Source: Taudactylus pleione (lineage: Eukaryota > Chordata > Amphibia > Anura > Myobatrachidae). Taken from it: a DNA stretch of 64,000 bases. The notes under the pieces are model-generated. The model was not told where the DNA came from. It did no database searches and saw only the letters and a program-made list of their open reading frames with translations. The position numbers and the translations under genes were made by a program. The DNA lies in contig JAUIMM010000121.1 in assembly GCA_031769625.1 (NCBI GenBank), positions 7,278,001 through 7,342,000 on the forward strand, in the 5' to 3' direction. This document shows positions 20,555 to 32,935 of the stretch, one piece after another; position 1 is the stretch's first letter, and every line of letters starts with the position of its first letter.

Positions 20555-20837
20555 GCCATAACTAGGGGTGTGTGAGCGGTGCCGCCGCAGAGGACCCTGT
20601 GGGCGGCACTGTCACAGCCCCATGACAGTCTGCAGCCAGTAGCGCTACTGCAGAGCCACCCAGGGCATCCATGGGACGCTCCGGACAGGCACCCTGCAGT
20701 GTGTGGAGCTGTCCTGAGGCTCTTGGCAGTGCTCTACTTATCAGACCCGGTGGTTCCGCCCCGTTAGGAGTCACATCATGATGTCACAGATGTAGGGGGC
20801 AGGGCTGGCACAGGGTGGCATAGAGCCCTGTTATGGC
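20555..20837. mobile_element. Probable MITE with ends GCCATAACTAGGG
   Basis: It starts GCCATAACTAGGGG and ends CCCTGTTATGGC, imperfect inverted ends. GC-rich inside. No target duplication found. Confidence 0.4.
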
Positions 20838-20936
20838 ACTGCATATTACTGGCCTGAATTGCACTATTGGAGGTACATCATTTGGTTCTGTTCTTGTGCT
20901 ATCTATTTATATTAATATTACATTATGTATTATATT

Positions 20937-21747
20937 GCTTAGTACAGTGGTTCCCAAACTGTGTGCCGTGCCACCCTGGAGTACCTCGGGACACTTGCAG
21001 GGGTGCCTCAGGTTATTGGACCAGCACCAAATAAATTTATTTATAGTCAATGTAATGTAAATATGTGGACAAAGAGAAGTGCAAACCTGTCCCCCACCAT
21101 ATAACTGAACCTAAGGATGACAGGTAAGCACAACATACGGGAAGCAGTCGGGAAGCCGGCGGTCGCAATGCTTATTCCCGGCAAGGTACAACTGACAGGC
21201 ATCGAAATCTCGACGCCTGTCATTAAACCTACGTCGGGAGCCCGACACCCGGCTTACCGATCGAAGGGTGCCGAGCACGGACAGCCGTGGGGGGGCGGGT
21301 TAGGTTAGGGGCTCCCAGGGGGGACCTAGGGTTAGGCACCCCCGGGAGGTTAGGGTTAGGCTAGGGGAAGGGTGGGTTAGGGTTAAGCACCCCCTGGGAG
21401 GATTAGGTTTAGGCAGCGAGGAAGGGGGGGTTAGGTTTAGGCACTTAGAGGGGGGGTAAGGGTTAGGCACTTGGGGGGGAAGTTAGGGTTAGGCACCCCT
21501 AAAGGAGGGTTAGGGGGTAGAATTAGGTTGGTTTATACTTACCTTAAGGACGATCAGGATTTCCTCCTCTGTCGGGCTGCCGCTGTCGGGATTATACTGA
21601 TTCCCAATATACATTTCTTTACTACTATACTAATAAAAAAATTCTGAATTGCTCAATAAAAATGTATGGATTAGGGGTGCCATGAAAACAATGCTGATAC
21701 TCTAGGGTGCCGTGGTTCAAAAAACTTTGGGAACCACTGGCTTAGTA
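20937..21747. mobile_element. hAT-type MITE (20945-21739), 8-bp duplication GCTTAGTA
   Basis: GCTTAGTA is at 20937-20944 and 21740-21747. The ends are CAGTGGTTCCCAAACTG and CTTTGGGAACCACTG. About 480 bp of other sequence, including a G-rich array, appears to be inserted in its middle (about 21115-21600). Confidence 0.92.
21115..21600. mobile_element. Nested GC-rich element carrying a TTAGGG-like array
   Basis: The edges carry phrases such as GCAGTCGGGAAGCCGGCGGT on the left and GTCGGGCTGCCGCTGTCGGG on the right; similar phrases stand at the right edge of the G-rich array near 33955-34045 (CTGTCGGGATT, GCCGGCATCGGGATTC). The middle (21295-21515) is built of GGTTAGGG and GGTTAGGCACC units of uneven length. 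The two loci seem to be the same kind of element. Confidence 0.55.
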
Positions 21748-22555
21748 TATATTATTAGATGTTGTTAATGCCCTGTTTATCAATAATACCCATCTGTGAT
21801 AAAACCATTATTAGCCAAACTGCATCTGAGTACTGGTAAGTATTAACAGCTTTAAAGAAAGCATCCGCTTTAGGTGAAACACTGGGTTCGCTAATGGTTT
21901 AACACAAGCATATAGTATTATTCATAGCAGTATGTTTATTAATGTCACGTAGGATCTCTATTAAATGTGGCAGTTATGTTAATGTTGAGGCTGGTTTGTC
22001 AGAAAATTAATTTTAAAAATATAATTTCGGGTCTGTTTGGATGGAAGTAAGGAAACACAATTAATAAATGTGGATGGCATAGATTTAATGTTCGGGTGGT
22101 TAGGGCCCGGGGTAAAGAAGCTTAGGGCTTCCCGGAGGGTTGCATGTGAAAATTTAAAACGGCATCTGTAGTCAGTGTACAGCACGCAGGGCATTACATT
22201 GACTGCGGGTGTATTTTTAAATCATCACCTGCAACCTGCCGGGAAGTAGTGGCTTACAAAAGAAACGGCTTTGTAAATAAAGCCCCTAGAGTGTACACTC
22301 CTTATTCAGCTTTCCCGGAGGTGATTAGTATTTATCTATTTTCCAAACAGGACTCCAAAATGCAAACAAGCAGCAACAGAGCGCAACAGCATCAGGGAAT
22401 GAAAGCTGCAAGAATAGGTAATAGAGAGCAGTACAGTCTGACAACTGTCCTCATTCTGGCGGAACAATTTTGAGAGAATCTGCCAATCCATTAATAACCA
22501 GCTTTGTTAGACATAAATACAGTCACCAAACTATTTTTTATTTGATAAACACTAA
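21748..22555. other. No gene seen
   Basis: AT-rich unplaced sequence. Short open frames here have no recognisable content. Confidence 0.35.
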
Positions 22556-23271
22556 GGGCCCTATTTACTACAATCCGCATTAAAATGCAGATTGTAATGT
22601 GATATTACCAACTGAATTCAGCCAATATCACAGGGATTTATTAAAAATCCCTTGCAGGAACAGAGCTTGCGATAAAGCTATGTCCCTGCGATTCCCCTCC
22701 GCAGCCTTATCACTGTATATTTCTGAAAAAATACAGTGACGAGGTGTCGTGCCTGCGCCGACCCGGCCGCCGCTACAACCCCCGCGATCACGCCCCCCTT
22801 GCAAATAGATACCCCCCCTTAACCTTAATTTCACTTACCTCCGGTGATCGGTGCTCCGGTGATGTCCTCAGTGGCCTTGGTCAGCTGGTCTCTGGGTCAC
22901 AGTGCAGGATGGGAGACCAGCTGACCGGAACCACGGAGGACATCACTGGAGCACTGATCTCCGGCTCTGGATTCAGGTAAAAAATTTTTCTTACTATTTT
23001 TTTTTTAGCAGTGATCAGCTTGTGGTTTAGACCACACAGCTGATCACAGGGGCTGGCTCCGGGCTCTGCTCTGCCTGTTAGAGCAGAGCAGGAGTCCGTT
23101 AACCAGGGGGAGACCCTGGATAACGCCACCTCCTGGTGGCGTTATTATCACAGGGCTTCCCCCAGTATTTTTTCACAATTTATTTTTAGTGAATCTCAGG
23201 CAGATCGCATTTCCCATTACAGTTATGGGAAATGCGATCTGCTTACTAAAAATATGTGATAATTAGGGCTT
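22556..23271. mobile_element. Foldback-type MITE, start GGGCCCTATTTACTA
   Basis: The left end is GGGCCCTATTTACTAC; the right end is diverged (GCTTACTAAAAATATG). Two strong inverted repeats lie inside: one pairs GGTGATGTCCTCAGTGG with CCACGGAGGACATCACTGG and GGTCAGCTGGTCTC with GAGACCAGCTGACC (22856-22950), the other is the hairpin at 23200-23242. Confidence 0.6.
23200..23242. repeat. Perfect 18-bp hairpin
   Basis: GCAGATCGCATTTCCCAT at 23200-23217 and its exact reverse complement at 23225-23242, 7-nt loop. Confidence 0.95.
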
Positions 23272-23937
23272 GGAGTACAATTTTACAACACGATCTGTAC
23301 TGATCGTGTTGTATCGTGTGCGAGTTCAATTGTATTTTCTCCTTCTAAATACACTCAGCTAAGCACTGCACAGATGCATGTGATTGTGCAATGCTTTTGT
23401 GTGTATTGAAAAAACAGGAGTTAAAAATCTGACTAAAAAAATAGCGTGGGGTTCCCCCTCAAAAGCATAACCAGCCCTAGACCTCTGAGCCTGTTCTGGT
23501 GCTGGAAATTCGGGGGGAAAAGTACCAGCTTAAAAACTTTAGGATAAATCTGAAAGAAAGTCCTGTCATCATCGAAAACGTATTTTGCTATCTAATTAGA
23601 CTTGTCAATCTGGCTCTGGTCCTAAAGTCAGACAGAAAGTGATCCTTTGAATTCATGTGTGACGGGACAAACATTGTTTGGTTAATTAGAAGAATTAACG
23701 TGAGGTGCACATTATATGCAACAAAGCTTAGTGCATGAAAGAATAGATAATCAGAATGTTATCCATCTCTCAGCAATTGACTAGGCGTCATAATAGATGA
23801 CAAGGATGTTGCAATGGTGATGCTGCAAAATCTTACGCAATAGTATGACTTCTTGGTAGTAGCATTAGAGGATAGTGGCAGTGTTTACGGCTAAGGCATA
23901 TTATGTTGACATTCATTAGGTCGACATGAGAATGTTC
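23272..23937. other. No gene seen; one short hairpin
   Basis: ACAACACGAT and ATCGTGTTGT pair around 23286-23313. Otherwise unplaced sequence. Confidence 0.4.
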
Positions 23938-24662
23938 ATAGGGGCATATACAATTGGGAGCAAGGTTTTCGCTGCAACAAAATAAGGTGGACCTCGTGCC
24001 CAATTCTGGAATACCGCGGGTGTGCGCTCTCCCTATACCCGCGGTATTCAATTTAAAAAAAATGCACGCAGGGCTTTCAGCACTCAAAACCCCCCCCAAA
24101 AAAAACTTATCGGTAGTAGGTTTCTCTGCACTGGGGAGGGGGCTGCTGGGAAGCCAGGGAGCTGCTGGGAGATGTAGTTCTCCCTGCAGCTGCCTTCGGG
24201 GGTGCTCAAACACACACTGGGGTCACACAGACACTCACATACACACACACAATCACTTACACACACTCACATATACTCACACATTACTACACACACTCAA
24301 AAAACATACTTACATACACTGACACAACATACCCACACCGCTGCTGCAGGAGACCATGTCCAGAAGAAGACACCACTTCGGAAGGTATTTACTGACTAAC
24401 TAAGCTAATTGGAAACATTCAATTGCTTAGTCAGTAGGAGGGGTGCCGCCGGGGTCCCAGAGCATTTCCTGACAATTTTTCCTAAAAATATGGATTCTAG
24501 AAAAAATAGATTGTGTTCTGGAGGTGCTCAAAGAAAACCTCTCGGCGCATAAGAAATCAAAAACCTGCACCTAATTGAATAGCAAAACTCCCGCACCTGC
24601 AGGAAAAACCCCGCAGGTGCAGGATTATTGCTGTTCTCGCACCTAAATGAATATGCCCCATA
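23938..24662. mobile_element. MITE (23941-24659), 3-bp duplication ATA
   Basis: The start is GGGGCATATACAATT and the end AATGAATATGCCCC, flanked by ATA on both sides. A perfect host continuation across it (GTTCATA / ATAATGTTCATG) supports the boundary. Inside are a CA-rich microsatellite (24205-24335) and a small hairpin CACCTGCAGG...CCGCAGGTGC (24594-24620). Harbinger-like by duplication length. Confidence 0.65.
24205..24335. repeat. CA-rich microsatellite
   Basis: Interrupted ACACTCACATACAC repeats. Confidence 0.85.
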
Positions 24663-25249
24663 ATGTTCATGTTGACATTAAACACGTCGACATTCAGCAT
24701 GTCGACACTTATGTAATGTCAACATTGTTGAAATGTCGACAATGTATTTTTGTGTAATTCTCTCCTTTAACCTGGGTAGACACTGACCTATATTGCATGT
24801 TCCATTAAGCGGCCGATATATCTTTAGTGCAACAGTGGGTGTGTACACACGGCTTATGTGATTGGCCCATGTCTAGCTCAGGCCAAAAGTTGCCTTTGGC
24901 GCCCCCCCCCCCCCCCCACGCCGACTCCAATACTAATTTATTTGATGTGCTGTAATAAGTATTGGCCAGTGGGTGGTGATATTGTACACAATTAAAAGGT
25001 TTTTGCTGTAGTAGAAGCATATTCTGGCAATTTAGCTTAATATGCTGTACAAGAGTAGCAGGAGGCACATCCAGAATGTAAAGATTTTTTTCAGATGTTT
25101 TATTTCAGAATAAAAAAAAAAAACGTTTAACATAATAAGCTTGCACGAACACTTAGGAGGAAAAAAAGTGGCAGCATATTATTATCCTTTATTTATAGGA
25201 CACCGCAAAAAGAGTCCACAGTACCTTTCAGAGCACATTTACAGATTAA
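24663..25249. other. No gene seen; poly-C run and possible L2 tail
   Basis: A C19-type run lies at about 24903-24919. TATTATTATCCTTTATTTAT at 25175-25197 resembles the reverse complement of a vertebrate L2 LINE tail. Confidence 0.35.
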
Positions 25250-25426
25250 GGGGTCTATTTACTAAACCTTGGATGGAGATAAAGTGAACGAAGATAAAGT
25301 TCCAGCCAATCAGCTCCTAACTGACATTTTTCAAATACAGCCTGTGACATGGCAGTTAGGAGCTGATTGGCTGGTACTTTATCTCTATTCACTTTATCTC
25401 TATCCAAGGCTTAGTAAATCGACCCC
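25250..25426. mobile_element. Palindromic MITE with ends GGGGTCTATTTACTAA (copy 1)
   Basis: The two halves mirror each other: TTGGATGGAGATAAAGTGAA with TTCACTTTATCTCTATCCAA, and CAGCCAATCAGCTCCTAACT with AGTTAGGAGCTGATTGGCTG. A second copy is at 58030-58196. Confidence 0.85.
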
Positions 25427-25611
25427 ATAGTGCAAAAATAGGATATAAAGTGCATATGATCCACAGAAGCTAGATAAGTAACAAACAATTGTGCTTATGC
25501 AGACATAACAATAAAGTCAAGGCTGAAACCTGTACCCTAGTTGGTGGGTTTAGCAGACAGGTCTGACCCATGGCAATCATTGGGGGGAGATGGTGACAAA
25601 AGGGGTGGAAG

Positions 25612-25888
25612 CAGGACTATAACTAGGGTAGTGCAACCAGGGCCATGGCACAGGGCACCGCTGCGCAGGGGGCGCTGTTCGGGCCTGTCAGTTTTCTGTT
25701 TATTATCATTCTCACTTGTAGCTTCAACTAATTTTATCCCTAGTATCTTCTGGCCTCTCCTATCTCTTCCCTGGCCCTTCCCCATGAGGCCAATGGCCCT
25801 TTTTCGGGTGTGTTATATTCCTATTTAAAAAATAGGGGGGGCGCCAATGCTCTTTCTTACACAGGGCACCAAAAAGTCTAGTTACAGC
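25612..25888. mobile_element. Probable MITE, ends GGACTATAACTAG / CTAGTTACAGC
   Basis: Imperfect inverted ends around a GC-rich core. No target duplication found. Confidence 0.4.
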
Positions 25889-26225
25889 TCAGGGTGGATG
25901 AATACACAAGAGAAGAGAGACAGTGCATTTAATATGCACAGAGGTGATTGAACACCGGGACCTGGGAGTGATCTGATACAACCAGGAAAGGGTTACATGT
26001 AATTGATCTGAATTTGTGGGTGGGGTTAGGGGTTTAGCTTTAGTGTATTGGGGGTGAAGTTGAGGAGCCATTTCAGTACTGCTCCTTGGCAGACATTTTA
26101 GGCAGCCTTCCTGAATTCGTTCCCGCCCTTCCTCCCTCCCTTTATTGTGGTGTCAGCTCTCTAGTGGCAGGAAAGAATGGTTACAGTCGCCATCTGCCTT
26201 TGCAGCTTGAGGTGCTCTCCCTTTC

Positions 26226-27217
26226 AATACATGACTAAGGCTGCGGTGACCATTCCGCCAGTCACTGCACCTTTACTAATCGTGTATGTACTAACATAGA
26301 CAATTAGTATCGCAAAGGACAGCTCTTGCGGTAAGAGCTGCCCTTTACGAAGCAGCCGACGCCGGGTGAGGGGGTCTCCGTGGGACCCCGCCCCTTCCGA
26401 GCCCCGGGAGCTTCCTGCTGGTGACCTGTGCAGGAAGCCATGGGATCCTCCTACCTGCACCCGGAAGATTAGGAGGAGGAGGTGGAGGACCCAGCAGGAG
26501 CAGGCGACGGCAACCATGAAGAGCAGGTGAGTGGGGTCCAGTGCTGGGCGTCTGCGGGGCGGCGAGGCGTCAGGTGCGGTAAGAAGCCCATAGGCTTTTA
26601 TAGGGTGATAAATCTGTTATTAAGCTATCCACATAAGACTCCATCTTGTCACAAGATGGTGTGTGTCTTTAAATATTCATAGCTTTAAATGTGTAACATT
26701 ACAAAGAATGATTTCTGCAGAGCTTTCAGCTGAAGAACCTTGACTTCAGCAGATGTGTTCTACTTCTAAGATAAGCATGATTAGAATGTGTATTCTATAT
26801 TCCTATGTGTGCTTACCTCCTTTATCCCCCCTAACAGTTCTCTCCCTCATGTATAAGATAATAATGTAATGTGAATATTCTGATATGTTGCAATTGTATG
26901 AACGCTGTGCTTTATATTATTGTCTACACGCAAATATAGTAAGAGCAATCTTTGAACACACGACTGATGGATGTGTCTTGATTTGCCTCTCCTGATATCT
27001 CAGTAATGCAGGGGTCTGACATATACTAATGAACTTAGGCTGGTGAGTAATGACAATAGATTGGTTCTGATCTATCAAGGGTAACGCCAGGTTTTTCTGG
27101 CGTTACCCTCTGCACTGATAAAAGGGTCGGCCGGGGCTTAGTACATATGGAAATGCGGTAAAAACCCCGAAAATTGGGTTTTTACTGCATTTTTCCTTTA
27201 GTACATCCCGTCCTTAG
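26226..27217. mobile_element. MITE of the GGGATGTACTAA family, split by a solo LTR (copy 1)
   Basis: It has the same internal text as 34320-34841 (GTATCGCAAAGGACAGCTCT, GAAGCCCATAGGCTTTTATA, GGCCGGGGCTTAGTACAT). Both end in a form of TAGTACATCCCG. The difference between the two copies is the 472-bp insert at 26606-27077. Confidence 0.8.
26602..27081. mobile_element. Solo LTR (26606-27077), 4-bp duplication AGGG
   Basis: The insert starts TGATAAATCTG and ends GATCTATCA (TGATA...TATCA). AGGG is at 26602-26605 and 27078-27081, and the other MITE copy (34703-34720) shows the empty site with AGGG once. Length is 472 bp. The phrase GACTCCATCTTGTCACAAGA and the 4-bp duplication are typical of class I (gammaretrovirus-like) endogenous retrovirus LTRs. 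No viral gene is present. Confidence 0.87.
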
Positions 27218-27802
27218 GATGATTTTATCCTACTGGGGTCAGCGGCACCATCGATCTCGGTGGGCCTCACGTTGTGTTATTGGGCGGAAGGTGGATAAAT
27301 TAGGCAGAATAATGGGCTGGCGGATCGCCTCCCATTTGGAAGAGTGGTGTGAGTATGCAGTTGGTGATATTGCATTGTGCGGCCATTCTTTCTGTGCCAC
27401 CATACTGTATCTGTCTCTTTGTCTTTCTCTTGTTAGTTCAATTAAAAGTTAAAGTAGTTTATTAGCTTACATTTAAATAAATTTAAATAAAGCTGACCTT
27501 CCCTTACCCTTATGCAAGTCTCCGTGTAGTTATTTCAAGGTATTATATTGCTGGTTTACCCTGTACTTTCAGGAAAGAAAAGGGCACACATAAGGTGATG
27601 GGAAGTTTAAAGGGCTCTGCCTGTGAAAGCTTACAATCTATATAGGGGGAATGCCCTTATCCTGGGCCAGTAATTGAGAGGGTTCTCTCAGCAGCAGTTG
27701 GCAGACACCTTACGTAGGAGGTGCATAAAAACAGGGTAATGCAGGAAAGGACACAGCACTATAGTAACATACTACCGACACTTGTGAATGAGTGATCTAG
27801 AT
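27218..27802. other. No gene seen
   Basis: Unplaced sequence. GAAAGCTTACAATCTATATA near 27626 resembles a phrase found in L2-type LINE tails. Confidence 0.35.
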
Positions 27803-27957
27803 CAGGGGTTCTCACCTCCAGTCCTCAAGTACCATCAACAGGTCATGTTTTGTTGATTTCTTTAATAATGCCCAGATGAGTCAATCTATTTTTCTGTGTC
27901 AGTAATTACCACACCTGCTTCCACATCTGTAATCCTCAAAACTTGAGGGTTGAGAAA
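27803..27957. mobile_element. hAT-type MITE, right end lost in a microsatellite
   Basis: The start CAGGGGTTCTCACCTCCAGT and the inverted CTTGAGGGTTGAGAA at the right are typical of a common vertebrate hAT MITE type. The expected final ACCCCTG is replaced by the ATCT repeat. Confidence 0.6.
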
Positions 27958-27974
27958 TGTATCTACCTATCTAC

Positions 27975-28023
<49 letters not shown>

Positions 28024-28024
28024 A
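27958..28024. repeat. ATCT microsatellite
   Basis: About 16 tetranucleotides of ATCT, with ACCT variants at the start. Confidence 0.95.
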
Positions 28025-28219
28025 TTATTTTGGACCCGTCATTCGTCGGGATGGTAGTTATTGTGTAGAGATTTTTTTTCCCTTCCCCTTCTCTCTCCCC
28101 GTTCCTCCTGTCTCTCTCTTTCCTTCTCCCACATGTTCTTTTCCCTATTCTCCCCTCTGATGTTCTTCCCCTTATGCTGACAGCTCTGCTCACAGGGTTA
28201 TCTGTCCCTCCCGTGCAGT

Positions 28220-29575
28220 AAGGGTGCAAGGGTTGACTGGTTTCTGACCTTCTTCCACCAGAAACATAATTTCATCCAGGTCTTTTCCAGGAAACGTCTT
28301 ATCTCCGGACTGGGCAGGATCATAGCTGTGAACCTGAATATCTTCCCTAAATTACTTTTCCAGACTTATCCTGTGGCAGTCCCTCTTTCCCTATTAAATA
28401 ACATTCAAAAGCCCTCACCTGCTTTATTAGGAATAACAGTCTGTCTGTCAATATACTAAAGAAGCCTATTTAGATGAGCAGTAGTCTTCCTAATAAGAAA
28501 TCATATATTTCTAGAAGAGGGAGTGCTCTTCCTAATATGAAATCATACTATTTAGTCTTTGGACATCATCTTGGTTAGATAGTGAATCTCATTTTTTTAT
28601 AATGCCCTGATCTGAGTCCTCTATGGGGCCTACCTAAAAACTAAAGGCCTTCCATGACTCCACTACTCTCAAATTTGCAACAACAACTTTATGACCTATA
28701 TTCACTTAAATGTAAGCTCGCCACTTTGGTCTTTTTCCCCAGACTCCCATCTGGGGCAATCCTGTATATCATCCGGCAGCTATGGCCTTGGTTCCTAAAT
28801 CGGATCCAGGCTGGTCTCAAATTCACAGTAGATTTCTGTAGTCGCAATTGGTGGATACCCTGGGCCTAGCCAGAACTTCAGTAAAAGTTCCTCAACCAGG
28901 TAGTCAGTCTATTTGAGGTCTTTCATTAGTCCACCTCCTGCACTCCTTACCCTCGACCCAGACTCACCGTAGTTTTACCACATTTGAGAGTCTCTGTAGA
29001 AATCTCTGTAGAATTCACCCCACAGATAGAGGTATTATCTATCAAATTTATGGTATTTTACTTGAAAAGATTTTACCACTGCAAAGCCACCATGGTCAAT
29101 ATCTGGTGGCCTTGCCCTATGATAACTCCCTTTTGGGATATTGTGCACAGGCTCTTGAACAGCCTCTGATACCCCAGTGGTGAGAGACTCTTGGGTATTC
29201 TGCCTATGCTAAACCCCCCACCACCATCATCACCACATCCCAGACCTCAATAAATTCTCTAGCAAAGAAGCTTTACATTTTCTCGCAACAGCAAAATGCC
29301 TGGAAGAGCGTGTCCCCACGCTCCTTCTCTGCACTTAACAGCCAAATTTGGCTCTTATCACCTCCATGATAGAGGACATGCAGTTAATCAAGTTTGGAAT
29401 TCCTGGCTCTTCAGAGAGGACAGATCTTTATCCTACTCCTTCTCTGTTAATTCGTTAATTCTTGATTCTGCTCTATGACCCATGCATGGCGAGAAGAATA
29501 CCTATAATGGGGCTGCACCATACCTCTTTAAGATATTCAACACTTAGGTATACCTAGCTGTTTTCATCCCTATAG
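28220..29575 (+). pseudogene. Degenerate L1/Tx1-like LINE ORF2, 3' part
   Basis: No long frame is left, but fragments read like L1 ORF2 after the reverse transcriptase: GTCTTATCTCCGGACTGGGC followed by codons for a VNLNIFPKLLFQTYP-like block (compare GRIHLLKMISFPKLLFPLQM in the intact LINE at 6063-8812), and IWWPCPMITPFWDIVHRLLN at 29099-29160, the block after the zinc knuckle. Many stops and frameshifts: an old copy. Confidence 0.55.
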
Positions 29576-30534
29576 ATCAGAGGTGGCCAAAGCGCCGAGA
29601 CACTCGACCAGTCGATCGCGTTGGCCCGTCCAGCAGAAGTTAGCTGAAACCAATAAGAATCAGTGTGATTCTTATTGGCTGCGTGCCAAAATCACAGGTG
29701 GGCAGCTGAAGCCGCGGCTGCCATGTTTACATGTGGTCCATCAGAAGCCAATAAGAATCAAGACGATTCATATTGGCTAGCTCAGCTGCACCAAGCTGAA
29801 GCCGCGGCTGCCATGTTTACATGTGGTCCATCAGAAGCCAATAAGAATCAGGATGATTCATATTGGCTAGCTCAGCTGCACCAAGCTGAAGCCGCGGCTG
29901 TTTCTGATGGCTGTCACTGAAACAGCAATAGCCAATAAGAATCGGGCTGATTCTATTTGGCTGAAGCTGTCACATGTAACAGCCTCCATTGCGCCGGTGC
30001 CAGAGGTGGGTAAAGGGGGACACTGGGGCAGGACCAGCTCGAAGGCGCCAAACACATAAGGGGAATCAGTGTGGCACACTGGACCGATCAAGACTGGCGG
30101 TTCTGCACTGAGGCTGCTGCTGGACTGCTGGTGTCATCCATAGCTGAGGGCAGAACGAGACTTGGAGCCGCTCTCTCTCAGACAGGTCAGTCTTCTATGG
30201 GGGGCTGGGGCAATTTAATGTTTGTTTTATTTTTTTTATGTCAGGGGAAATGTTTTGCTTTGGGTTTTTTTCCCGTGGGGGGGCATTGTGTTTGGGTTTT
30301 TTGCTGTGAGGGCCAATGTGTGTGTGTTTTTATTTTTCTTCCTGTGGGGGCCAATATGTTTAATTTTTTATTGTGGGGACCAATGTGTGATTTGGGTGGG
30401 ACAGTCTCCACGCCCTTGCTGCGGGGTGACGGACCATTTTGGGTCGCACGTGCAAATGTAGATACTTGGAAGATTTTTAGATTTGAAGGTAGATGACAGA
30501 GTGGAAAACTCTGGCCACCCATGATGCTATAGAT
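29570..30534. mobile_element. hAT-type MITE (29578-30526), 8-bp duplication CTATAGAT
   Basis: CTATAGAT is at 29570-29577 and 30527-30534. The left end is CAGAGGTGGCCAAAG; the right end CTCTGGCCACCCATGATG has a few extra bases. It contains a 90-bp tandem repeat and T/G-rich stretches (30215-30390). Confidence 0.75.
29705..29905. repeat. 90-bp tandem repeat inside the MITE
   Basis: AGCTGAAGCCGCGGCTG recurs at about 29704, 29794 and 29884, with CCAATAAGAATCA...GATTCATATTGGCT hairpin-like phrases in each unit. Confidence 0.88.
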
Positions 30535-32254
30535 GATCCCTACACTATTCCCTTATCATTCTACTTCTGTACACACTATACACACACACAAAAATAAAGA
30601 ATGAAAAAGATAAAAGTAGCTGGGTCTTCATTAGGAGGCCTGGCGGTTGGGAGCATATTTAAGGTAGACTTGGGCACAGTTCCTATCAGTCCTGGATTAC
30701 AGGCAAATGAAAGAACTTCTTATTGGTTTGCAGTGACACACTCCTCCATGGCTGCTTGTGCAGCACTGCATTTCATGGCTCTGTGCATGCAGCTTAGGGT
30801 GGAGGGGGTCCATATGATCACACCCAGTGGGCTGTGCATATCCTGATTTGCCCACACCATAAGGGATGTGGCCTGATCAAAAGTGGGCATTGCCATTCCA
30901 GGAATATGAGTGTAGTTTGGAAAGAATCTGGATGGTTTGGGCGAAGAATGTTTTGTGACTTCATCAAACAGACTTGTCTATTAATTGGCTGTGAGTGATC
31001 ACATGATCTCAATGTCACAGGAACTTCAACTTACACCAACAGCTAATTTAATAATACATTTTAATATATGTCATTCCCAGTTCATATTAACTCTCAATAA
31101 TGATATTAATACTGTACATTTACATTCAATTTAGCTTCTACTCAAGCTGTACTATTGAAGTTACATTTTTCAAAACTCAACAGGTCAACTTTAAGAATAA
31201 AATTTATTTTCTCTTAAAGATATGATATTTCCACTGGAAACCATAGGCAGTGACAAGTGACCGTGGACCCCCCTCCCCCCGCATCAAAGTCACATAAGGC
31301 ATGTGTCATGTATACATGTACATAAATAATCATGCCAGATATCACTGCATTTCCTCAAATCCTTTCCAGAACTACTCAGTGACTGTTCATCATTATATCA
31401 CTACATTTGCCAAGCAATATGCTTAGTCAGGTAAGTCATGTAACACTATTTTGTGTTATTATGGGGTCTTCTCAACTAATAAAATAAAATATATGAAATT
31501 CAATAGTGGTATCTGACTCTCTGAACTTGGATATCCCACATCCTATCTGAAAAGCAGACACATAACCTGTTGGTTTCAGCCAGCTAGAATGTTCCTGACA
31601 CTCTTCCCCTGTTTGTTTGTTAGACGTTGCTGGGTTTGGGATGATGACTTCTGGGAACAGAGCCAGCCTGGTACATGGAGCAGAGAGGTATCTGGAATAA
31701 ATGTCTGTATATGGAGAGAGAAGAAAGGAAAATGCAAGCGTGGACGATAGAAACACTGCTTATAGTGAGGAAAGGCAGATAAAAGTGAGGAGGATAAAAA
31801 AGATCAAACACGAGTTTAAGTACCAGGAGCTCTGACAAAGAATAAAAGGAAGACACAAGTGTTTTGTCACTTCAACAAAAAGTTTTACATTTATGGTGAA
31901 ATTCATAGTGATCATGTTCTATGTTATTTGTGTAGAAGCAGTATAAATAATCTCTATCCATTCTAAAACACCTCATTACTGAATCAGAAAATGGCCAGAC
32001 AACAGTGTTTTTATTTTATTTCTTTCATTACTAGGTATGGGATAGGCACTAGTGTAGATGTCAAAATACATAAAAATAAAAATAATAAAATAATGAATAC
32101 ATACTTTTTATTGATTTTTGTGCAAATAGAGGGTTGGGGCCATGGAGTAAAAATGAGAGAGAGGGGAAGGGTCAGGGTGCAGCATTATACATGCAGTCAG
32201 AACTATACAGTCAATTCCAAGTAATCTCAAACCTCCATCCACCATCCCCTAGTG
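30535..32254. other. No gene seen
   Basis: 1.7 kb of unplaced, mostly AT-rich sequence with a short CA stretch near 30578. No convincing open frame, splice-flanked exon or recognised repeat. Confidence 0.35.
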
Positions 32255-32413
32255 CAGTTTCCCTAACTCCGCCATTACAGTCCAGGTTTTAAGGATATCC
32301 ATGCTTGACTCCAGATGGTTAAATCAAAGTGGCTGAGGCACTAATTAAGTCACCTGTGCTCAAGCATGGATATCATTAAAACCTGTACTGCAATGGCGGA
32401 GTTTGGGAACCTG
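32255..32413. mobile_element. Palindromic hAT-type MITE
   Basis: About 54 bp at the left (CAGTTTCCCTAACTCCGCCA through ATATCCATGCTTGA) is inverted at the right (TCAAGCATGGATATC through GGCGGAGTTTGGGAACCTG), close to 90 % paired. No matching target duplication was seen. Confidence 0.75.
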
Positions 32414-32935
32414 TGTCCTTGTGTTTGCGAAACAACTGCAGTTAGGTCCAAACAGGAGCAGGACACCCTTTACTTCTTTATGAGTGGAACTATGATGGGG
32501 ATAGTGGTGGTGCTCTCCATAGCTATTATAATTTGTTCTGCCTACTCTCCACCCTTGACAATCACCACTTTATTCTAGAAGTGTGCAGAGGTGACCAATT
32601 CTTCAGCTGCGCACTGTGCAAAAGTGTAAACCTCCCCCAGCTTTGACACACTCCTTCTATTCATTAAACTTCTCAGAACTTCTTCTAAAGTACTGCTGGT
32701 TTTATACCACTTTATAGAATGAGTGCGCAACCTCGCCACTGTCTTTATTTCTCTGCTGCTAGAAGGAACACCTCTACAAATATGTCAAGCTTTTATCTCA
32801 TTACCATAATTTTGCTCTGCAAATTGATAACATGTATTACTATGAAAACTAGGCCTAAGGTGCGCCCACTCCATACTTTGCAGGGAGCGCAGAAGCTCTG
32901 TGGGGCACTTAAAATGTAATTTTGTGTTTCAGAAA
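32414..32935. other. No gene seen
   Basis: Unplaced sequence; the short open frames have no recognisable content. Confidence 0.35.

Noticed and set aside
21295..21515. GGTTAGGG units taken as an interstitial telomere
   Set aside because: Units are irregular and contain GCACC blocks; the array sits inside a MITE and is better explained as part of a mobile element.
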